A DNA stretch of 64,000 nt from Notolepis coatsorum (lineage: Eukaryota; Chordata; Actinopteri; Aulopiformes; Paralepididae), in the NCBI GenBank assembly GCA_963971535.1, contig OZ020589.1, forward strand, positions 88,018,183 through 88,082,182, read 5' to 3'. Below, piece after piece: positions 57,005 through 64,000 of the stretch. Numbering within the stretch: position 1 is the stretch's first letter; every line of letters begins with the position of its first letter. Made by a program: the position numbers and the translations under genes. The notes under the pieces were generated by a model. The model was not told the origin of the DNA and made no database searches. It worked only from the letters and a program-made list of their open reading frames with translations.

Positions 57005-57995
57005 CAGCGGTTCTCAAACTACGGGTCGCGACCCAAAGTGAGGTCATTGGTAGGTGACAATGGGGTTGCGCATTGGCAAAAATATATTTTTTTTTAAGTG
57101 AAAGAAATCGAGAAAAAGAACTATACGAGCCCAACTCAGATTTAGTTTTCCACCTGGCAGCTGTTTGTATTTGCCATGTCTCGCCCCTTCATTGAATCTG
57201 GGACTACAAGGTCCGGACTCGGACTCGGAACTCTGTTTGTGAAACTCCAGGATAATCAGCAGAGATTTAGGGATATTTGCTCAGCTTGATGGCTTTTTGG
57301 AGGAACAGAATGTTGCAAAAAAGAATTTGAAGCCCATCATCTGTAGCCACATAGAAGGGTTCATTGAACATTTTCGGAACTATTCGGAGAGCACAGACAA
57401 TTTCGACAACTGGATCCTAGATCTGTTCATTATGCATGATGCAACAGGCCTCCCACTGTCTGAGCAGGAGGTGCAAATTGATCTTTCGTGTGACGAGAAA
57501 GTCACGTTCACTGGAGAGGCCGGATTTTCTGCACTGACATTAAAAAGAAATACAGATAAATACAGAGTAGAAGCGGATCTGTGCCTCTTTCTCAGCACAA
57601 CGCAGCCATGTATCATGGAACTGTTAAAATGTACAAGCACACCCTTCCCATTAAGTCTACTAAGTTTTTATTCTTGAAAAGCGCATGTGAACGCAATTTA
57701 TTTTCTTTTTTTATGTTCTGGCAACATATTTGGGGCGAAATATGCCTTGTTTTATAAATGTGTATACAGAAACAATTCCTTTGCTTTTGTTGATAAGATT
57801 CATACATTTCATTGATAACATAGTGCTGTAATTTCATTTTCTAATAAATATGCATGATCAAGTTCAACAACGTGTGCTTTTATTTTGATATTCCTTATTT
57901 CCATGTTGAAATTATGTGATACATTAAGTGTGGGGTCGCCAAAGAAATTTCTAAATAAAATGGGGTTGTCGTATAAAGAAAAATGAGAACCCCTG
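57005..57995 (+). mobile_element. hAT (Charlie-like) transposon, internally deleted
   Basis: TIRs CAGCGGTTCTCAAACT and the inverse of CAGGGGTTCTCATTT bound 991 bp with a perfect 8-bp target duplication CCTTAGAT (56997-57004, 57996-58003). Inside is a fused remnant of the transposase from its middle to C terminus. Confidence 0.92.
57290..57610 (+). pseudogene. hAT transposase remnant (ZBED5/Charlie-like)
   Basis: The plus frame reads FLEEQNVAKKNLKPIICSHI, FIEHFRNYSE, NWILDLF, LPLSEQEVQIDLSCDEKV, GEAGFSALTLKRNTDKYRV and LCLFLSTTQP. ESGFSALT-like and KYR motifs are the conserved dimerisation (C-terminal) region of hAT transposases. The N-terminal zinc finger and most of the catalytic domain are missing. 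The sequence between FRNYSE and GEAGFSA is much shorter than in full proteins. Confidence 0.8.
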
Positions 57996-58003
57996 CCTTA
58001 GAT

Positions 58004-58320
58004 GGATCCCTTTCTGGAGAAAATATTCCTTAGGAATATTTAGGGCCAGAGAGAACTAGTGCTGGGTTAGCCCCAGTGTGGTTTTGGAGATAGTGTTTTT
58101 GAAATTTGGACTGACCCTATTCCAAAGCCACTGATAAAGTATGTGGCCCACCTGTGCAGCTAATTCAGGTCGTTCGGCGTGGCATCTATAGGGGTCGCTC
58201 CATGGTCACTCAACCTTGCTGTGAAATTAATACTACTTAGTGTAGTGTTTCAATTTCATGATTAATGGTCTAGTTTTTCCACAATATTAACTTCTATGGC
58301 ACAATACAAGGCTTATCCTT
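58004..58320. other. Sequence between a hAT and a SINE, no feature recognised
   Basis: No gene or element end is seen. Probably intron 1 or upstream of the exchanger. Confidence 0.4.
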
Positions 58321-58324
58321 GGTA

Positions 58325-58572
58325 AATGGTAAATGGTAAATGGCTACATTTATATAGCGCTTTTATCCAAAGCGCTTTACAATTTGTTCCTCACATTTTA
58401 CCCATTCACGCACCGATGGGCGAGGCAGCCATGCAAGTTGCCAACCTGCTCATCTGCAATTAGGGGTTAAGTGTCTTGCTCAAGGACACTTTGACACCCT
58501 GCCCAGGAGGAGCGAGAATTGAACCGGGAACCTACGGATTACCAGACGACTGCTCTACCACTACCACAGGAC
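58325..58572 (-). mobile_element. tRNA-derived SINE, minus strand
   Basis: Inverse of the family at 16482-16714: ATTTATATAGCGCTTTTATC at the left, TTGCTCAAGGACACTTTGAC inside, and the inverted B box GAATTGAACCGGGAAC at 58516. Three GGTAAAT units start it. Confidence 0.82.
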
Positions 58573-58792
58573 CTAGCATGTCCTACCATGCTCTGTAAAT
58601 AACTCATGTACATATACCGATATGCCCTACTTTGTTTACTTGTTTTATTGCACAATGTCGTTCTATTGGATTCTTATTATATATTACTATTGTATTATGC
58701 ACAATCGTTGCGGGCAAGACCCACCGCATTTCATTGTATACTTTTATGCCGTGACAAATAAAACTCTTGACTCTTGACTCTACCTCCTAAGC
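58573..58792 (+). mobile_element. 3' UTR of a jockey-like LINE (same subfamily as insertion X)
   Basis: CTAGCATGTCCTACCATGCT, TTGCGGGCAAGACCCACCGC and GCCGTGACAAATAAAACTCT, ending in CTTGACTCTTGACTC, parallel 2700-2918. Confidence 0.82.
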
Positions 58793-58844
58793 CGCTATCG
58801 CCCCCTTGGTGATGTTGCTTCCTACGTACTGTACAATCACGTTG

Positions 58845-59139
58845 CTTCCTATGAACAGGCACGTTGCTTCTTATGAACAGGCACGTTGCTTCTTATGAAC
58901 AGGCACGTTGCTTCTTATGAACAGGCACGTTGCTTCTTATGTACAGGCACGTTGCTTCTTATGTACAGGCACGTTGCTTCTTATGTACAGGCACATTGCT
59001 TCTTATGTACAGGCACGTTGCTTCATGCGAACAGGCACATTGCTTCATACGAACAGGCACGTTGCTTCTTATGAACAGGCACGTTGCTTCTTATGAACAG
59101 GCACATTGCTTCATACGAACAGGCACGTTGCTTCTTATG
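58845..59139. repeat. 22-bp minisatellite, left part (AACAGGCACGTTGCTTCTTA)
   Basis: About 13 units of 22 bp; variants GAAC/GTAC, CGTT/CATT and TTAT/ATAC. Continues after the inserted L2 at 59888. Confidence 0.95.
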
Positions 59140-59887
59140 AACGTCAGAAGGATCCGCCCCTTCCTGACAAAAGAAGCCACCCAACTCCTCGTCCAATCAA
59201 CAGTCATCTCCCGCCTCGACTACTGCAATGCACTGCTCGCTGGCCTCCCGGCCACTGCCACTAAGCCTCTTCAACTCATTCAGAACGCAGCGGCCCGCCT
59301 GATCTCAAACCTACCGAAGTCGGCCCATGTCACCCCACTTCTTAGGGACCTGCACTGGCTCCCCATTGCTGCACGAATCCGCTTCAAGGCCCTCGACCTA
59401 GCATACCGTGCGGCAAAGGGAACCGCTCCCGCCTACCTCCGGTCAATGGTCTCTAACTACACACCCTCAAGACCCCTACGCTCTGCATCTTCTGGCCGCC
59501 TCAGACCTACTCCTATCCAAGCTCCGGGAGGGTCATCAAAGAGAAGTCGCCTATTCTCAGTCCTTGCCCCACAATGGTGGAATGAACTACTACCCACCCC
59601 AGTTAGGACAGCCGAATCACGTCCAATATTTCGCCGTCGACTAAAGACGCACTTCTTCAACCATTATCTGAATAAAAAAAAAAAACACAATAAAAAAAAA
59701 AAATCTAACCCTAACTAACCGTACTGTCATGCACTTGTCCTAATAAACTAACCTACACTGTAGCACTCAACACTTTGATGAACATTGTTGCTCAGCTGAT
59801 AGAGTTGTGCCCTTCCTGATGGCTTGTCGTACAGAACTTGTAAGTCGCTTTGGATAAAAGCGTCAGCTAAATGACTAAATGTAAATG
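59140..59887 (+). mobile_element. L2-like LINE 3' fragment inside the minisatellite
   Basis: An open frame of about 190 codons reads RIRPFLTKEATQLLVQSTVI, SRLDYCNALLAGLPA, LQLIQNAAARL, DLHWLPIAARIRFK and PQWWNELL. It is the conserved C terminus of L2-type RTs. The 3' end is CGCTTTGGATAAAAGCGTCA, GCTAAATGACTAAATGTAAA. TATGAAC occurs on both sides. The frame is joined upstream to minisatellite sequence by chance. Confidence 0.87.
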
Positions 59888-61064
59888 TATGAACAGGCAC
59901 GTTGCTTCTTATGAACAGGCACGTTGCTTCTTATGAACAGGCACGTTGCTTCTTATGAACAGGCACATTGCTTCATACGAACAGGCACGTTGCTTCTTAT
60001 GAACAGGCACGTTGCTTCTTATGAACAGGCACGTTGCTTCTTATGAACAGGCACGTTGCTTCATACGAACAGGCACATTGCTTCTTATGAACAGGCACGT
60101 TGCTTCTTATGAACAGGCACATTGCTTCTTATGTACAGGCACATTGCTTCTTATGTACAGGCACATTGCTTCTTATGTACAGGCACATTGCTTCTTATGT
60201 ACAGGCACATTGCTTCTTATGTACAGGCACATTGCTTCTTATGTACAGGCACATTGCTTCATACGAACAGGCACGTTGCTTCTTATGAACAGGCACGTTG
60301 CTTCTTATGAACAGGCACGTTGCTTCATACGAACAGGCACATTGCTTCTTATGTACAGGCACATTGCTTCTTATGTACAGGCACATCGCTTCATACGAAC
60401 AGGCACATTGCTTCTTATGTACAGGCACATTGCTTCATACGAACAGGCACATTGCTTCGTATGTACAGGCACATTGCTTCTTATGTACAGGCACATTGCT
60501 TCTTATGTACAGGCACATTGCTTCTTATGTACAGGCGCATTGCTTCTTATGTACAGGCACATTGCTTCTTATGTACAGGCGCATTGCTTCTTATGTACAG
60601 GCACATTGCTTCTTATGTACAGGCGCATTACTTCTTATGTACAGGCACATTGCTTCTTATGTACAGGCGCATTGCTTCTTATGTACAGGCGCATTGCTTC
60701 TTATGTACAGGCACATTGCTTCTTATGTACAGGCGCATTGCTTCATACGAACAGGCACATTGCTTCGTATGTACAGGCACATTGCTTCATACGAACAGGC
60801 ACATTGCTTCGTATGTACAGGCACATTGCTTCTTATGTACAGGCGCATTGCTTCATACGAACAGGCACATTGCTTCGTATGTACAGGCACATTGCTTCTT
60901 ATGTACAGGCACGTTGCTTATTATGTACAGGCATGTCGCTTCATACGAACAGGCACATTTCTTCCTAAGTACAGGCATGTTGCTTCCTAAGTACAGGCAT
61001 GTTGCTTCCTACTTACAGGCACATTGCTTCATACGTACAGGCATGTTGCTTCTTATGTACAGTA
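59888..61064. repeat. 22-bp minisatellite, right part (GTACAGGCACATTGCTTCTT)
   Basis: About 53 units of 22 bp, stop-free in several frames because repeats of 22 bp cycle through all three. More units lie at 63715-63785 beyond the inserted L1. Long frames (318, 270, 230 codons) are by-products. Confidence 0.95.
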
Positions 61065-61105
61065 GGGCTGTCAAAATTGGCCAAAATTACATTAGAATAT
61101 TCCTT
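61064..61105. other. Possible hAT MITE end (TAGGGCTGTCAAAATTGGCC)
   Basis: TAGGGCTGTCAAAATTGG resembles a hAT terminus, and ACAGCCCTGG at 63796 could be the partner. The L1 at 61120-63615 and some minisatellite units would then lie inside. No clean target duplication was found. Confidence 0.4.
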
Positions 61106-61160
61106 CTAAAAGAACACAGCAGTTATTACTAATGGCAATACATCTGATCCGTTTCTCTTA

Positions 61161-62990
61161 ATGAGAGGAACAAGACAGGGGTGCCCAATGTCAAGTTCAT
61201 TATTCGCAATAATAATAGAAATTTTGGCTGCATCTGTACGAGACAACATTAACATAAAAGGAGTGTATATCGATAAGGTTGAACACAAAATATCTTTATA
61301 TGCTGACGACATTGTTCTATACATTGAGCAACCAGAAAACTCCTTATTACATCTGTATAACACAATCGAACAATTTGGAAAGTACTCAGGATACAAGATA
61401 AATTATAATAAATCTAATGCATGTCTCCTACATATGAAACCAACAAAAGAAATGCAGAAATCCTATCCATTTCGATGGTCACCAGGAGGCTTCAAATACT
61501 TGGGAGTACACTTTACACCGCAATTAAATGATTTATTTGAAAAAAATTACACTCCTCTTACAATTGAAATTAACACAGATCTAGGTAGATGGGACAAACT
61601 ACCCCTATCCCTTCTAGGAAGGATAAACGTCATCAGGATGAATATCCTTCCGAGATTGAACTTTCTCTTTCAAAATGTACCCTGCTACCTATCTATAACA
61701 TATTTTAACATATTGAATAAACGTATCTCAAAATTTATTTGGTCCAATAAAAAACCAAGGATTAAATTACTGACTCTTATGAAACCTGAGTCCATGGGTG
61801 GTCTAGGTCTTCCCAATCTCCAACACTACTACTGGTCAGCCCAACTTCGAAATATAGTATCATGGTCATTGGGAGGACCAGACTCACACTGGATACAGAT
61901 AGAAGCGGGACAGGTTGATCCTTTACCTCTAAACTCTCTTTTTTTTATAAAGAATTTTGACAAAATAGAAAATATAAAGCAATATTTCACGGTTGTGAAT
62001 ACCCTATCTGCATGGAAAGATTGCTCGAAAAAGTTTGGCATAACTAAATGCATCTCTGTTTATTCACCTATTCATCAAAACCCTGACCTAAAAAAATATT
62101 TTCATTCAACTGATATAAACAAGTGGAGACACTTGGGGGTAACTCAACTTAAAGACCTTTTTCATAAAAACAGGAAATTAAAAGCATTTCAGGAGCTAAG
62201 AGAAGAATACAACATTCCTAACTCAGACTTCTTAAAATATATGCAAATTCAAAGCACTTTAAGTTCACTTATTAAAGAAAACAAGTTAAGCTTTGAAATG
62301 ACAGAATTGGAAGAAAAACTAACTACCTCATCCACAATTAAAGGTAAAATCAGTGAACTATATGAAATTCTAACTAATGAATGCCAAACAGTCTTCCCAG
62401 CTCTATTAAGATGCTGGGAGACGGACCTGGCAACGAAATTTGAAGAAAACAATTGGCAAGATATCTGTGATCGAACTTTCTTTCCCTTTACAAGCAATAA
62501 GATCAAAGAAAGTAATTTCAAATTTATTCATAAATTCTACCTTACTCCTGTAAAAATGCACAAAATCTCGAAAGAAAACTCACCAAATTGCCCAAGATGT
62601 AAAATTAAAGAAGGAACATTTCTGCATATGTTCTGGCAATGTAGCAAATTGAAGCATTTCTGGAACAAGATCCACTTATTTACTAAATCTGTCATGGAGT
62701 TGGAATTTGAGTTATCACCATGTGTCTATCTATTAAATAATATAACAAACTGCCACTTAGACCAAAAGAAATGCAGACTGTTGGTATACATAACATATTT
62801 TGCAAAGAAATGTATACTTCTTCTATGGAAAAATGAAATCGCACCAACATTCAACATGTTCATAGAACAAATATCTCAGTTTCTTCCCTTAGAAAAGATA
62901 ACGCTTGAAAAGCACAACCAGGGTCACTTATTTCAAGAACTCTGGAATCCACTCTATACTCAACTGGAAACTCATAATGTAGTCCTATAA
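61161..62990 (+). pseudogene. L1 ORF2 RT core and C-terminal domain, open but 5'-truncated
   Basis: An unbroken 609-codon frame starts MRGTRQGCPMSSSLFAIIIE, has catalytic YADD at 61299-61310, then FKYLGVHFTP, GRINVIRMNILPRLNFL, FIWSNKKPRIK and a Cys-rich tail (CPRCKIKEGTFLHMFWQC). The endonuclease and first RT motifs are lost. The lack of stops over 1.8 kb suggests a young insertion. No own start codon or promoter is present. Confidence 0.88.
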
Positions 62991-63354
62991 ATGTGTCATA
63001 TCTAAATAACAGACGTGGAGTTTTAGCAGATTAGATTAGCTGATCTGTTGAGGCTCTTTGTCTGCGTATAAGTGCCTGGTTGCCTGCGCATGGCTGTCAA
63101 ACCCTGCCCCCACGGGGTCGGGTCTGGGAAAGGGAGCTGAACACGCAGCGGCCCGGACCCTTCTCTGTCGGAGTAGCTATCGATAAGCAGGTGTGAGCAA
63201 CTGGGTGCTATAAAATGTCACTGTTTACAATACCGACATTTGCACTTTTATTCCTTATTCCTTATTTACTTATGATTTACCTACTGTCCCTTTATTTTAT
63301 TTTATTTTACTTTATTTGTATTATTATTATTATTATTTTCTTTTTTTTTGTTGT

Positions 63355-63480
63355 CTAATTGTTTATTTGTGTGTATGTGGGCAAGTGTATGTGTGTCTGT
63401 GTGTGAGTGTGTGTGTGTATGCCTGTATGCGCGTGTGTGCGCGTGTACGTGTGTGTATGTCCCAGTGTGTGAGTGTGAGT
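63355..63480. repeat. GT-rich imperfect microsatellite in L1 3' UTR
   Basis: Imperfect GTGTGTATG/GTGTGC alternations. Confidence 0.8.
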
Positions 63481-63714
63481 GAGAGATGGGAGAATGGATT
63501 GAGTGGGGAGCACAAGGAAAATTGTTAAAAATTGTTCATGAGAGTGACACTGAACATTCTGTAGATCTGTCGATTGAATGTGAAACCTCATGAAAAATAA
63601 AAAGATTTAAAACAACTAAAAGAACACAGGTTCAAACCATTCGAATATCTATTGTTGCGCATTATGTCCACAAGAGGGCAAACCATAGTTTGCTTCTTAC
63701 TATGCAAAATATGC

Positions 63715-63785
63715 TTACGTACAGGTGCATTGCTTCCTATGTACAGCGATGTTGCTTCCTACGTACAGGCACATTGCTTCAGTCT
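63715..63785. repeat. 22-bp minisatellite, three diverged units
   Basis: GTACAGGTGCATTGCTTCCT, GTACAGCGATGTTGCTTCC and GTACAGGCACATTGCTTC, continuing the array interrupted by the L1. Confidence 0.85.
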
Positions 63786-63958
63786 ATACAGTCGTACAGC
63801 CCTGGCCTATATTTTATTTCATAAATATATTATTCTATTGTGCTTAACTTAATATTTCATTTTATTTTACTGAACCACTTTATTGTATTATCTGTCTGTT
63901 AATGTCTGTCAGCTAATGCCGCACCAGTAACGTCCAAAGCAAATTCCTTGTATGTGAA

Positions 63959-63959
<1 letters not shown>

Positions 63960-64000
<41 letters not shown>
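63960..64000. repeat. (GT)n microsatellite running off the window
   Basis: A perfect GT run of at least 20 units to the last base; true length unknown. Confidence 0.95.

Larger units (their letters stand above)
61120..63615 (+). mobile_element. L1-type LINE, 5'-truncated, with 14-bp target duplication
   Basis: The insertion is bounded by a perfect 14-bp target duplication CTAAAAGAACACAG (61106-61119, 63616-63629). It holds the C-terminal 60% of ORF2, a 3' UTR of about 620 bp with a GT-rich part, and an A-rich end (AAAATAAAAAGATTTAAAAC). A different L1 subfamily from that at 757-11685. Confidence 0.92.

Overview
The window looks like a teleost fish nuclear genome: intron-rich vertebrate coding sequence, long (TG)n, (AT)n and (CTA)n microsatellites, tRNA-derived SINEs, several non-LTR retrotransposon families, and many hAT-type DNA transposons with 8-bp target duplications. 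Nothing bacterial or plasmid-like is present. I find one host gene. It lies on the minus strand and is an SLC8 Na+/Ca2+ exchanger, closest to NCX1 (slc8a1), although a fish-specific paralogue such as slc8a4 is not excluded.

The exchanger runs right to left. The large 'exon 2' (54475-56274) encodes the N terminus, the first transmembrane block, the regulatory loop, the first calcium-binding domain (CBD1) and the start of the second (CBD2). A 25-kb intron follows. Then come the mutually exclusive exons A (28965-29071) and B (26862-26965), the small cassette exons C (24960-24980), D (22719-22736) and E (20671-20739), and two constitutive exons (16754-16881 and 12310-12409). Exon 1 and the exons for the second transmembrane block are not seen and probably lie outside the window. 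Splice phases explain the isoform logic: exactly one of A or B keeps the frame, while C, D and E can be freely skipped.

Left block (1-11.7 kb): a fish L1-type LINE on the plus strand, broken by three insertions of jockey-like LINEs. Two are 5'-truncated. The third is nearly full length with an unbroken 991-codon ORF. Region 12.4-16.7 kb: a (TG)n tract, an unclassified terminal-inverted-repeat element carrying two nested hAT MITEs and an L2 fragment, minisatellites and a SINE. Region 16.86-19.94 kb: a near-perfect direct duplication of 1.53 kb that copies the acceptor of one exchanger exon without the rest of it. Region 19.9-31 kb: cassette exons embedded in polypurine and minisatellite arrays. 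Region 31-54 kb (intron 2): minisatellites of 33, 25, 12, 39 and 48 bp, hAT relics and MITEs with clear target duplications, a 4.4-kb hAT element, LINE tails and SINEs. Right block (56-64 kb): a palindromic MITE, an internally deleted hAT with transposase remnants, a 22-bp minisatellite split by an L2 fragment, and a 5'-truncated L1 with a 14-bp target duplication.

I found no evidence for a wholly new biological system. The points most worth checking are the exon-clipping tandem duplication, the unclassified repeat-ended transposon, the hAT element whose transposase exon and ends have expanded into minisatellites, and the repeat arrays next to alternatively spliced exons.
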